The notes under the pieces were generated by a model that was not told the origin of the DNA, did no database searches, and worked only from the letters and a program-made list of their open reading frames with translations. Below, piece by piece: positions 11,001-18,323 of a stretch of 64,000 nucleotides of DNA (the first letter of the stretch is position 1; the number at the start of each line of letters is the position of its first letter). The stretch comes from Haematococcus lacustris (Eukaryota; Chlorophyta; Chlorophyceae; Chlamydomonadales; Haematococcaceae). The stretch spans positions 18,490,696-18,554,695 of the forward strand of contig JASKMD010000008.1 of the NCBI GenBank assembly GCA_030144725.1, written 5' to 3'. A program made the position numbers and the translations under genes.

Positions 11001-12474
11001 TGGCTGGCTGAAGAGGGTTATGCCCAACTACACCGTCCACCGTCACGAAGGCCATAGTGAGGTCCTCATTGGCATCAGACACGATCTAGCTATCCAGATG
11101 CAAGCCACCATGATGCCGCCGTGCACAGATGCGAACGTGAACACCCGATGCGTCATCCTAAACCTTCGCCAACGACAAAGCGAGGAACTCACACTCGTCG
11201 CCACGTACTGGCCGTCAGGGAACAACGACGACGCGATCCCGCTAAGGAAGAAGATGCAGGAGCACATACGGACTGCCACTGGACAACTGCCCGGCTCACT
11301 CATCCTGGCGGGAGATATCAATGCCACGATGAAAGCAGAGGACCGCTCCGAACACACTGAATACCCACAAGACCACATGATGAGGGAGTTCGCCACAGAG
11401 ATGCGCCTGTCCGAAGCTGATTCCGGCGACCGGGCCTGGACCTACCAGCAGCCACACTGCAACAGCCGCATTGACGCCATTCTCACGCGCGACGCGAGAC
11501 ACGGCCCTGGGCACCGCACGCATGTCGACACACAAGCGTACCTTAGTGACCACAGACCGCTCACCGCCACACTGACCACAACCAGGCTGGGCATAGAACT
11601 AGCAGCCACACATAAACCCCTGAAACACAGCCATACCATTCTCACAACCCCAATTACCAATAATGACAGGGAAGCCTACCGCCTGGCAGTGCAACAACCC
11701 AGCTCAGGCGCTCCACAACTACATGCACACCTGACAGCATACCTAGCTCCCATGTACACAGACGCTATCCACTTCCTGACCACACTAGACAAGGCTAACC
11801 CACAACAACCACAACGCCTAACACTAGTGGCAGGCCTCCCGGCTAGAGCAGCTGTCGACACCGCAGCCACCATGCTCACAACGCTCCTGGAAACCTGCAG
11901 GGGAACTGCCATGCAGACATGCAACACCAAGACATTGACCAGAGGAGGCCAGCATTACCAACGCAGGAGCATGTGCAAGATCAGACTGGCACTAGGGAAA
12001 AAGCTCAAAACCACCAGAGAACTCAGCCGGAAGGCTAGAAGGTTATACAAACAAAACGGCGTCCACCCGTCTGTCGATGACCTACTCCCAGAAACAGACA
12101 CGACCAACGCGGAGGTAAGGGAGGCGGTGCAAGCACGCCAGGGCGACGGTACAACCGAAAATCACGTGCAAGCCGCGCTCGCCCAGCTAACCAACTCCTA
12201 CCGCGACCAAATCCACAAACTAGATGACGACGACTCCGCACTTGCCATTGCACAGGCGCGTCTCAGAATGCAACACCTCATCAGCACCCAACCCAAAAAA
12301 AGCCAACAAATACATACTACGCCCTTCTCGCACCGACCACAAAGGACTGCAGGCACTAGCCGACCCCGATACCAAGAACATCTGCACCGCCCCGGCCGAC
12401 CTCAACCGAATTATCACCACCGCCTACAGACAAAAGCTCACGCCGCCGACTCCCAAAACCGGTCACTACACTAG
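5014..12474 (+). CDS. LINE polyprotein, upstream frame: unknown N-terminus, 2A, two Josephin-like domains, AP endonuclease
   Basis: Starts at ATG 5014, 2486 codons. Residues about 30-46 are hydrophobic and flanked by arginines. Residues 1 to about 800 match no family I recognise, and about 805-1070 is Pro/Thr/His low complexity including a minisatellite. A 2A motif ends at residue 1377. Josephin-like domain 1 has C1391, H1492 and D1507; domain 2 has Q1589, C1594, H1712 and D1727. The AP endonuclease shows N1957 (TFNVRG), E1984 (LTET), D2101/N2103 (AGDINA) and D2179-H2180 (LSDHRPL). Coding sense moves to the other frame at an A7 run (12295-12301). The last 58 or so codons of this frame are therefore probably spurious. 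Confidence 0.9.
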   Translation: MSLESSTPSCNLRGQTAAMAVDTPAGRCRRWLIVICVVLCLFCAGRRRVAMGTWSFETPPQLEHRPEGLPSRANMALAICQPAALSHYSNNLPQTSPVLRRGALTTGGKPPELEGFGLTKDSRLDSALTGYALGSLLLPKNQPMSATIRALYTLPCGKPRPAAPLPRGPRTADPSLNSVSEEQANIIIASIANAGPEGAIFSTFTPAFRTGTAVTIRDIYLTEDNKISKKTVNVAGHTPSHVHNTLAQHNMRLPVHILYQDGHLPTHTHNKEHDACLRTAEVMKELKIFIRNTLQIKKATISAAERHGDLASFDVAVTISSEEAHSSLAFIGLVGAVIASKGPLSSMPCVQGPSQGRPASVVTARPLLTFAIPPCHPVKMSVRYHCRMIDGSPAAKAASSISTRGSRASCLRGELQYVINKAIEVTTGQEHTRNTAFLLCNSIVSIRDVDAYMEVGFAEAAISSAVEQLERITIDATDSLSFTLATASSSQATGLLTRDGVSLSVSWAATQPKSLATSIQKLAIAYHSQWGQDLQLTALGGGTPANAASVTAEGVPDVQRYVGIATGNKIRALAGVQLPQASGGARQFLILVPGSLAQQAALTFVMANAGSNNSPVTDSSGLPMTVDGHAGSHMGPGKAVGSPTTAAHLIYQQLSTAASVAMAAAHRIVGTEAAPRIMSIMKTLSPLAAHHLQVGKAAHATQEEAAPTPLQKVLDTTPPLITAMLSYYSQPGGREATRATIKAHLDTMDAHIAEGTVLASATLPPPGKGNLPPSREAAKEEPSTTARGSLAEEASSAGAAMDPPPTTVSHCQPRHRPTATPVNTHRKRPHNTRTTFITTLNPTDQPSRRATVAATYATMSPTCSPRMHVAVNATLEHGELAACPHAWHPAWQLRPPTLADRDLEVRYAGLHSPHAYYSPHGQQACQLDVAQHEQQRVTPKPHNIPPTPAPITAAPPDTTPPTPPAAPSHTPHVASPAAPSAAPSTAPPTALHAAIPTALLPYMHLLPYMHLHAPTALHAPTCCPTYCPTCSYTYCPTALHAPTALHAPTALHAAILLAPPAASPVPNLTMSPCCRPDAPHRVGAQTLEVPRELPARYWNAATTWKHVEPDQACPLGTGPGCHGTTDAGVPQHCVRTTWAAHSLPTHPHTVSSDGLTRLCHEWLTSPHIPASHYGARSQACVVSKTPCKHSTRVTHVNSLTVTTQQQHRNENIRPAHQCGPTHTGRIIYRQNSLVSQLLLSVIITYILNTSFQQRHIPTTRESKQCLRRHRRRLGSCRAIVRTIGYNLMTGIDGTLTASSSLCKLANRFHLSMHGAKNGRPYTVYQFNSTLQVYCCYQTTTSDKNWTTYTFNPIAVARAVYVAWLLLAAGDVEANPGPTIKHFKQDKDSSECQIYSLNNAAGHEWVTTHDIDNFYETRLPQLTDHLERGAWLMARGVDGYSDEVIEMYLRTHYGLTVQSIAQLNQPSDWSADNLGHLAGQYGTHTFLCKKPGHSMAMKCMNGTWNLLDSMKTIPTPLSHIPAATKRTMHQLFIITPNTRSREQIRRCEEKGIHHIISHVEQTGDHDSNPIASAPAYTPTHHPTRMYMEGQYEECCLVHALNMAMGKKYIDYHAVIDHCKQLKEHLQHLAQKAREEGYAIRTLTTDHIYSEKGKFSTDTLNHYLYRKHHEVRTYLHPATTYLPTHSITPETITSTIASTGATNTDAVLLLSHHHATVIKHTQHGWYQLDSLNRGPKPLSTPNDWRRLQGNLLAICTGNVKHTRFIRREIWIADPLEATTTSALAAHFQDHTDPIDLTKDNTTARETTAPLHVTTNNAENNYTLNNKRIPTKDTTPLREEPAPARQRQDTPEVTLRPPIPQGQPRINRSTTPLDNTTRPSTKRSRATKAHCKDTHTQTLMSQYLPKPTTGIHTTETNPIIDETPLTTPESDPRMSQHHRPPTGLPQATLNRQHITLTTFNVRGLHRSRNEVLNLVHKQSPDILILTETMTQPKSNNSSSGWLKRVMPNYTVHRHEGHSEVLIGIRHDLAIQMQATMMPPCTDANVNTRCVILNLRQRQSEELTLVATYWPSGNNDDAIPLRKKMQEHIRTATGQLPGSLILAGDINATMKAEDRSEHTEYPQDHMMREFATEMRLSEADSGDRAWTYQQPHCNSRIDAILTRDARHGPGHRTHVDTQAYLSDHRPLTATLTTTRLGIELAATHKPLKHSHTILTTPITNNDREAYRLAVQQPSSGAPQLHAHLTAYLAPMYTDAIHFLTTLDKANPQQPQRLTLVAGLPARAAVDTAATMLTTLLETCRGTAMQTCNTKTLTRGGQHYQRRSMCKIRLALGKKLKTTRELSRKARRLYKQNGVHPSVDDLLPETDTTNAEVREAVQARQGDGTTENHVQAALAQLTNSYRDQIHKLDDDDSALAIAQARLRMQHLISTQPKKSQQIHTTPFSHRPQRTAGTSRPRYQEHLHRPGRPQPNYHHRLQTKAHAADSQNRSLH
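7950..8200. repeat. minisatellite inside the LINE upstream frame
   Basis: Imperfect units based on CCTACTGCCCTACATGCA (about 18 bp, with truncated versions) encode PTALHA-type repeats. The frame stays open through the array. It lies in the low-complexity linker before the 2A motif and probably varies in length between copies. Confidence 0.8.
9085..9144 (+). other. 2A ribosome-skipping peptide in the LINE polyprotein
   Basis: Residues ending WLLLAAGDVEANPGP carry the full 2A consensus D-V/I-E-x-N-P-G-P after a hydrophobic lead. The expected break lies between G1376 and P1377 (codons 9139-9141 and 9142-9144). It would separate the N-terminal protein from the protease and nuclease part. That 2A-like sequences occur in some non-LTR retrotransposons is known; activity here is inferred. 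Confidence 0.88.
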
Positions 12475-15400
12475 CACACAGACCAGAAACTATCCCTGGA
12501 CCCGCCCCAAAGCCGACGACCCCTTCACGTTGCACACCTGCCAAAATGTACACTGGCTGCACACAGCCATCATGGACAAAGCAGGATTTCAAGAATGCAT
12601 CAGCAAACTGTCAGGTGGCATAGCACCTGGCCCGGACGGCATTGAAAACGAGATCATCAAGATGCTGCCATGGGAGATGAGGGACACCATTCACCAGCTG
12701 TTTATCGTCATGTGGGCCACTGGCTGCACACCCACAGCATGGAAAGCCAGTGACACCTGCCTGCTATACAAAGACAAGGGCCAAGAAACAGACCTCAACG
12801 CCTACAGACCTGTGGGGCTAGCCAACACCATCTACAAACTCTGGACCAGCCTCATAACTAGAGCGCTGTGCGAATATGCTGAAGCTAATGGGATGCTAAG
12901 TAACTGCCAAGCAGGCTTCCGCTCCCATAGGGACACCACACAACAGCTCCAAATGCTGGTCATGGCCCTCGAAGACGCCAAGCTAGCCAAAGTAGATATA
13001 TATGCGCTCCTGGTCGACTTCACTAGCGCCTTCAACACCACTTGTCAAGACAAACTGCTATGGATTATGCATGACTTAGGCTTTCCCACCGACGCTACAG
13101 ATGCGGTGCGGGACCTCTACACGGGGGCAACGACACGCTTCAACACTCCGTACGGTCACACCGACCCGGTACCCGTTGACCGGGGTACCATCCAGGGCGA
13201 CTCCCTATCACCTTTCTTATTCCTCATCTACATCGAACCCCTACTGCGTTGGCTCCAAGTAGGAGCGCGGGGGTACAAATTCACATCCGATACAACCGAC
13301 AGCGCCGGGCGATTTACCATCGGCAGCATCGACTATGCAGACGACATCGCTATCCTATGCAACTCAATCAGCAATCTACGCTGCCAGGCCGACAAGCTCT
13401 CCGCCTACTCGGACTGGGGCCACCTCATCATATCCCACAGCAAAACCATCGCCACAGCGGCGCTCCACAAAGCGCACCAATCCGGCAGATGCAGCACCAC
13501 GGCAGAAGCGGAAAAGCAAGCCCGCAGAGAACTACAAGTCGTAAAGTTACAAGGGAAGCCTGTCACCTACCTCCAACCGACCGCCCCCTTCACTTACCTA
13601 GGTGTCCTACTTACCATGACGCTCAACTGGAAACCACAACACATAGCCATGGTGTCCCAACTGAGACAGAAGTTAGAAAGACTACGACGCTCGTTTGCCA
13701 GCGCGAGACAAGCCATCCACATCATCAAAACAGCCATCATCCCCAGTCTGGCTTACAGTTTCTGCGTGGTCCCATGCACACCAGGAGATCTAGACCTCTA
13801 CGACAGAGCAATCAACCAATGTATTAAGGAAAAACTTAGACTCCCACTAGGCACAACCAATGCCGTCGTCAGGGAGGACATCGACAAGCTCGGCCTGGGC
13901 ATCAGCTCAACAGCCAAAGAGTACCATACCAGAAACACTACAGCCCTCTTGCACAGTCTCCAGTCCACAGACACTATACATGCCCACATAACCAGAAGCA
14001 TACTACACAAACAGATTACCTGGCTCTACGCTCAAGCTGCCAAGCATGGACACCACATCCTCATTATGCTACAACACACCCTACGCGCCAGACAACTCCT
14101 GCATGCTACCACGGCGCAACTCACTGCCACTCAGGAAGGACAAAACCTCTACCCTAAGGAAACCAAACTACTTGGACAACTCATCACACAGAATACTAGC
14201 GCCCTTCCACTTGACATAGTTAGTGCCTGCATGACGTGCCTCAAAAGTCTGGGCATCCGACATGCCACAGAGCTCCAACACACCATCGCTGGCAGCACCT
14301 ACATCATCTCAGGAAAGATGCTTAAAGAACGCTTCCACAACAAGGTCAAACAAAAACACTATATCGCCCTCAACAGACTAACGACCATGGCGACCCAGGA
14401 CAGATGCCCAACCACAACAGAGGCGAAAGACATCGCAGCCAAACGAGACACCACCTCCGACCTGCCCGCTGCGCAAAGACTAATTAAACCATGGGCCGCG
14501 GGCTTGACGGAGCTTGCACCAACCGACGTCGAAGAAGACACAAAGCACCGCTACGCTGATATCAGGGCGTATGTGATTGCCAAGAAGCCCACATCGGGAA
14601 CACAACCGCCCAACCCGACGCACGTGACCGCAACACAACCGCCCGCAGCCCAGGAGGCCATCAAGAGCAACTCCCGGCTGCTAAGACGAGAGAACAAAGA
14701 AGCACAATCGCCTCCAACGAAGCCCACCCGACCCAAGGCGGGCACGAAACGGAACACTGAGGGCAGACAGATCCAAACTATCCCGAAGGACATCGTGCGC
14801 ATAGTAGGCCTTGACCTTCCAGGGCTCTCCAGCTGGAAGGTGGATAAAGCCTGCCGATGTAAACCCAAGAACCTAGGTTGCATACTAGGGGCCATGTACG
14901 GCCACCAAGAGGCCATTACCAACATAGAGGGCTGGCAATGGGACGGCATTAACAAGGAAAACTACTACAAGGTGCATTGGAAGCCCACAGTCATAGATAG
15001 ATGGGCATTACCACTATGTGCAGAAGAAGGCTATACACCCACACACATAGAACCCATCAGTAGGGAAGAGGCTAAAGACGTATGCACATGTGAGCTATGC
15101 TGGCTACCAAGAGGAGACAGCCCAATGTGCCACAACTGCAAGAGGGCCTACCACCCAGCTTGCCTTGAGGAAGCCCTCCTGTCGGGACACAAGGAACCAA
15201 GCCACTGGCTGTGCCCAATATGCAAGTTTGGCAGCAACGAGTTCAAAACGACTATGCGCCAGTCAGCGCACTCGGACCTTATACGAGTTCACTGGCGCCC
15301 CACCCTCGAACCGGCACCTCTCATCACGGCACACCTGGACTACCTGGCGCGACGCAGCGACTATGAAGAGGAAAATAAGAGGATACAAGAAGCTAGATAC

Positions 15401-17923
15401 GCGCGGCCTGACACACAGCTGCCAACACACACCCGGCAGGGACTACCGGACCCGCACACCTGGCTGCCCCGGTGCACCAACCTTCACTCGAAGGCCACCT
15501 TCCACACGTACCCCATTAACCCGCAGACGGACATCGTCGGGACGGGCAGATGCGAAACCTTCCTCCAACTGCACCCCCACATGACCACCCCCGCGATGAA
15601 CTCAAGCACGGGGGAGCCCATCATGCCCAAACACGACCTAGTGCAACACGTAACGGTTCACGACGAGTCGGGCCGCACAGCAGGCCTCCTGACCAAACAA
15701 CAACACCAGCACCTACACGCCTGGTTACAACACACACCACACGCACGCAACCTGGCCACAGAACTGATGGCCCTCCTAAGGAGACAAGACACACAGAGCA
15801 GCCGCCACCCCATGAGACTGGCACAAGACAAAGCCCTCACTACCCTGCACACCACACGATCCTTTACAAGTACCGTCCAAAGGTGGGCGGACCCACTCAC
15901 AGTTAGACCAGAAACTACTACCTACTGGAGCCCCGACATCAATGACACCGCCTTTGGGGCACACCACAATTGCCTACTCGTACGTCACACTGGGCTGTCC
16001 ACATGGAACGTACCAGCCGATGATGCGGTGGCCCTGAAATGCGTTAACCATGCTATACACTCAGCACACCAGGAGGAGGCCATGGCCACCATCATGTTGA
16101 TCCCTGGCAAAAAGGGGATCTCTTACCCCAAGTACATTGACACCTTGAGACGGTACCCAGAGTACTGCCAGCACCTGGCCAGCATACCTCTCACTAATAC
16201 CAACTGCTCCAAACTTGGCAAACACGCCACCCTCCTCGTCTACGTCATATGGAATGAGGCAGGGCAACTACTCACCACCAAAGGCAACCCGCAAGGATGG
16301 ATGGCTAGCACAGCCACCGCACTACATCCGGACCGGGAGACACACCCTTTCCATCACAAACCCAATAACCAAAAACAGCCAGCCACCCTCCCCAGTGGCC
16401 ACAAACAGCACCTCCGCCTCCCGCTGGACAGGGCCCTACCTACGCCAGGGCACACACGCAACCAACACCAGCTCACACACCACTCCACCACGCTACCACG
16501 GATGGCCATCACCGAATGGACCACTGTAGCGTACACTGACGGGAGCTGCATTAAGACATCCGAGCCAGCCCCGGCACGCGTCGGGGCGGGGGTCTATATT
16601 CCAGAAAACAACGCCCTGATTACCATTGCACTGAACGACCCAGAGAACAACACCATCAACAAAGCAGAACTCACAGCGATACACGCGGCAATCAAAGCAG
16701 GAGCCAGACGCATTGCCACCGACAGCCTCTGCTCCCTCTATCAGATCCGCCGAGCCCTCGCTAACCCTATGTCCCTCATCAATCATAGACATAACGACAT
16801 CCTGACAGACATCGCCACCCTCATCGTCGCCAGCCCCGACACGATCCAATTCTTCAAAGTCAAGGCCCACTCGGGCGTCATCGGAAACGAAGGCGCAGAT
16901 GCCCTTGCTAAGCACGCAGCGTTACACCCGGAACAAGCCAACACACTAGGGTACCACCCGACAACACGTAGAGAGAGGGGCATATGGCTAAGCAACGGGA
17001 CCGACGGCGAAACCCTCGCCCCACTCCCGGACTGCCGCCACAGCGTGCGAGCACACATGCATAGCAGGCACAAGTTAGGCCTCGCCAACCAAGACAGCAT
17101 TTACTATCAGATGACCCAAGATATCACCAAAGCTGCGGCAAAGGGAGCGGGCGAAAGAGTGATGACCGACACGAACATCTCCATCCCCGCGCAAAGAACC
17201 GCCTTACTCTACCGAACCGGAGGGCTCTACAACCAAAAGCTGGCTATGCGCTGGAAAAAGGCGACAGACGACCGCTGCCCACTCTGTGGGGAGGCTGACA
17301 GTGCCACACACCTCCTCTCGGGCTGTAGCGCGACCCTACCACTTGTGCAAGAAAGGCACAACGGGGCCGGCCGCCTTATCGCCAAAGCCATCAGCAAAGG
17401 AACCCTCGGCGGGTGCATCCGGTTTGCGGACACCGGCAGCTGGGAGAAGGGTGCAAAAGACAACCTGGACCTCCCTAACGACACACTACACACAACACTG
17501 CGGGCGCTTGGCCTCAAGACAGCAACGACCAAAAATACCACCAGACCAGACATTCTCATGGTGACGCCCCTACAGAAGACGGGCAAACGCGGCAAAGCCA
17601 TCAAACGGGTCACTATCATAGAAATCAAATACTGTGCAGACTCCAGATGGGCAGAACAACTGGACAAAGCCCTCAACCAACACACGAAACTGGCACACAC
17701 CATCCGCAAGGAAGGCCACACGGTCGAGATCCGACCAATCCTATTAGGTATAGGCGGCATTACATATGAAACACACACGCGCCAACACCTTTTGGCCCTT
17801 GGGGTCACCCAAAACGACGTAACCAAGCTACTAAACAAGCTCACGAGACATGCGGTAGAGGCAGCCCACTCCATTGCCAAGAACAGCTACAGGCTACGAG
17901 CTACTAAAGGGGGGGGGGGGTAA
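12224..17923 (+). CDS. LINE polyprotein, downstream frame: RT, PHD finger, RNase H, CCHC plus PD-(D/E)XK nuclease
   Basis: The frame is open from 12224, but true coding sense probably enters near 12302 by continuation of the upstream frame. Reverse transcriptase spans about residues 120-480 with GIAPGPDG, DFTSAFN and YADD (371-374). A C4HC3 PHD finger uses C956, C959, C969, C972, H977, C980, C997 and C1000. RNase H has D1439 (YTDGS), E1482, D1500 and D1559, with H1549. A CCHC motif follows (C1685, C1688, H1696, C1701; Cx2Cx7Hx4C). Next comes RPD (1774-1776) and E1800-x-K1802 (EIK), fitting a restriction-like endonuclease. It ends KGGGG-stop, encoded by a G run. Confidence 0.92.
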   Translation: MTTTPHLPLHRRVSECNTSSAPNPKKANKYILRPSRTDHKGLQALADPDTKNICTAPADLNRIITTAYRQKLTPPTPKTGHYTSTQTRNYPWTRPKADDPFTLHTCQNVHWLHTAIMDKAGFQECISKLSGGIAPGPDGIENEIIKMLPWEMRDTIHQLFIVMWATGCTPTAWKASDTCLLYKDKGQETDLNAYRPVGLANTIYKLWTSLITRALCEYAEANGMLSNCQAGFRSHRDTTQQLQMLVMALEDAKLAKVDIYALLVDFTSAFNTTCQDKLLWIMHDLGFPTDATDAVRDLYTGATTRFNTPYGHTDPVPVDRGTIQGDSLSPFLFLIYIEPLLRWLQVGARGYKFTSDTTDSAGRFTIGSIDYADDIAILCNSISNLRCQADKLSAYSDWGHLIISHSKTIATAALHKAHQSGRCSTTAEAEKQARRELQVVKLQGKPVTYLQPTAPFTYLGVLLTMTLNWKPQHIAMVSQLRQKLERLRRSFASARQAIHIIKTAIIPSLAYSFCVVPCTPGDLDLYDRAINQCIKEKLRLPLGTTNAVVREDIDKLGLGISSTAKEYHTRNTTALLHSLQSTDTIHAHITRSILHKQITWLYAQAAKHGHHILIMLQHTLRARQLLHATTAQLTATQEGQNLYPKETKLLGQLITQNTSALPLDIVSACMTCLKSLGIRHATELQHTIAGSTYIISGKMLKERFHNKVKQKHYIALNRLTTMATQDRCPTTTEAKDIAAKRDTTSDLPAAQRLIKPWAAGLTELAPTDVEEDTKHRYADIRAYVIAKKPTSGTQPPNPTHVTATQPPAAQEAIKSNSRLLRRENKEAQSPPTKPTRPKAGTKRNTEGRQIQTIPKDIVRIVGLDLPGLSSWKVDKACRCKPKNLGCILGAMYGHQEAITNIEGWQWDGINKENYYKVHWKPTVIDRWALPLCAEEGYTPTHIEPISREEAKDVCTCELCWLPRGDSPMCHNCKRAYHPACLEEALLSGHKEPSHWLCPICKFGSNEFKTTMRQSAHSDLIRVHWRPTLEPAPLITAHLDYLARRSDYEEENKRIQEARYARPDTQLPTHTRQGLPDPHTWLPRCTNLHSKATFHTYPINPQTDIVGTGRCETFLQLHPHMTTPAMNSSTGEPIMPKHDLVQHVTVHDESGRTAGLLTKQQHQHLHAWLQHTPHARNLATELMALLRRQDTQSSRHPMRLAQDKALTTLHTTRSFTSTVQRWADPLTVRPETTTYWSPDINDTAFGAHHNCLLVRHTGLSTWNVPADDAVALKCVNHAIHSAHQEEAMATIMLIPGKKGISYPKYIDTLRRYPEYCQHLASIPLTNTNCSKLGKHATLLVYVIWNEAGQLLTTKGNPQGWMASTATALHPDRETHPFHHKPNNQKQPATLPSGHKQHLRLPLDRALPTPGHTRNQHQLTHHSTTLPRMAITEWTTVAYTDGSCIKTSEPAPARVGAGVYIPENNALITIALNDPENNTINKAELTAIHAAIKAGARRIATDSLCSLYQIRRALANPMSLINHRHNDILTDIATLIVASPDTIQFFKVKAHSGVIGNEGADALAKHAALHPEQANTLGYHPTTRRERGIWLSNGTDGETLAPLPDCRHSVRAHMHSRHKLGLANQDSIYYQMTQDITKAAAKGAGERVMTDTNISIPAQRTALLYRTGGLYNQKLAMRWKKATDDRCPLCGEADSATHLLSGCSATLPLVQERHNGAGRLIAKAISKGTLGGCIRFADTGSWEKGAKDNLDLPNDTLHTTLRALGLKTATTKNTTRPDILMVTPLQKTGKRGKAIKRVTIIEIKYCADSRWAEQLDKALNQHTKLAHTIRKEGHTVEIRPILLGIGGITYETHTRQHLLALGVTQNDVTKLLNKLTRHAVEAAHSIAKNSYRLRATKGGGG

Positions 17924-18026
17924 GGAGGTCTGTTGCTTCTCGACGGTGGGAGCAGGCCGCGCCCCAGGCGGTAGCTCCTCCCTTAATGCACGCCGGTGAA
18001 TACCGGCGTAGTCTTCTTCTTCTTCT
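17924..18026 (+). other. LINE 3' untranslated region and (CTT)n tail
   Basis: 103 bp from the stop to the tail. The part from GGTGGGAGC onward (17943) is shared with the short copies at 226-320 and 1258-1343. It contains a small inverted repeat and ends in about six CTT units. It is the probable template-recognition end for target-primed reverse transcription. Confidence 0.8.
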
Positions 18027-18040
18027 TCAGCGCCGCACCA

Positions 18041-18323
18041 TGCAAGGGGTGCCAGGGGTGCACGTCAGTACCGGTACAACCCGTACGCAGCACCGCCGCC
18101 CATGGGGCGTGGCAGGGGGCGTGGTGGCCAGCCTTCAGGATCAGCGTCAGGCCGGGGAATGCCACCGGGCCGAGGCAGGGGCCGTGGATACCCGCATCAG
18201 GTTACCTGGCAGCCAGCTGAGACCTGGCCTGTGGCAGCAGCCCCTGTGTACCAGCCTGAGCTGTGCGAGGGTTGCGGTTATCCGTACCCTGAGTGCCAGT
18301 GCCCTTATGAGGCTGATTGCTAG
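18041..18323 (+). CDS. gag: gag of the gypsy element, 3' part (RG-rich tail and cysteine cluster)
   Basis: This is the downstream remainder of gag after the LINE's second target duplication. It encodes an Arg/Gly-rich nucleic-acid-binding stretch (GRGRGRGG and repeats) followed by a cysteine cluster CEGCGYPYPECQCPYEADC. That cluster replaces the usual CCHC zinc knuckle and has no histidine. It ends at TAG (18321-18323), and the pol frame continues directly after it without a frame change. Confidence 0.8.

Larger units (their letters stand above)
4901..18040 (+). mobile_element. 13.1-kb Dualen/RandI-like non-LTR retrotransposon nested in gag
   Basis: The element body is 4915-18026, flanked by a perfect 14-bp target duplication TCAGCGCCGCACCA (4901-4914 and 18027-18040). 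It has a 99-bp 5' leader, two overlapping frames (5014-12474 and 12224-17923), a 103-bp 3' region with a CGCCGGTGAATACCGGCG hairpin, and a (CTT)n tail. The combination of an AP-type endonuclease upstream of the reverse transcriptase with a CCHC plus PD-(D/E)XK nuclease downstream is the hallmark of the dual-endonuclease Dualen/RandI clade described from Chlamydomonas. RNase H, a PHD finger, a 2A peptide and two Josephin-like domains are also present. It inserted after the gypsy element did. Confidence 0.93.
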
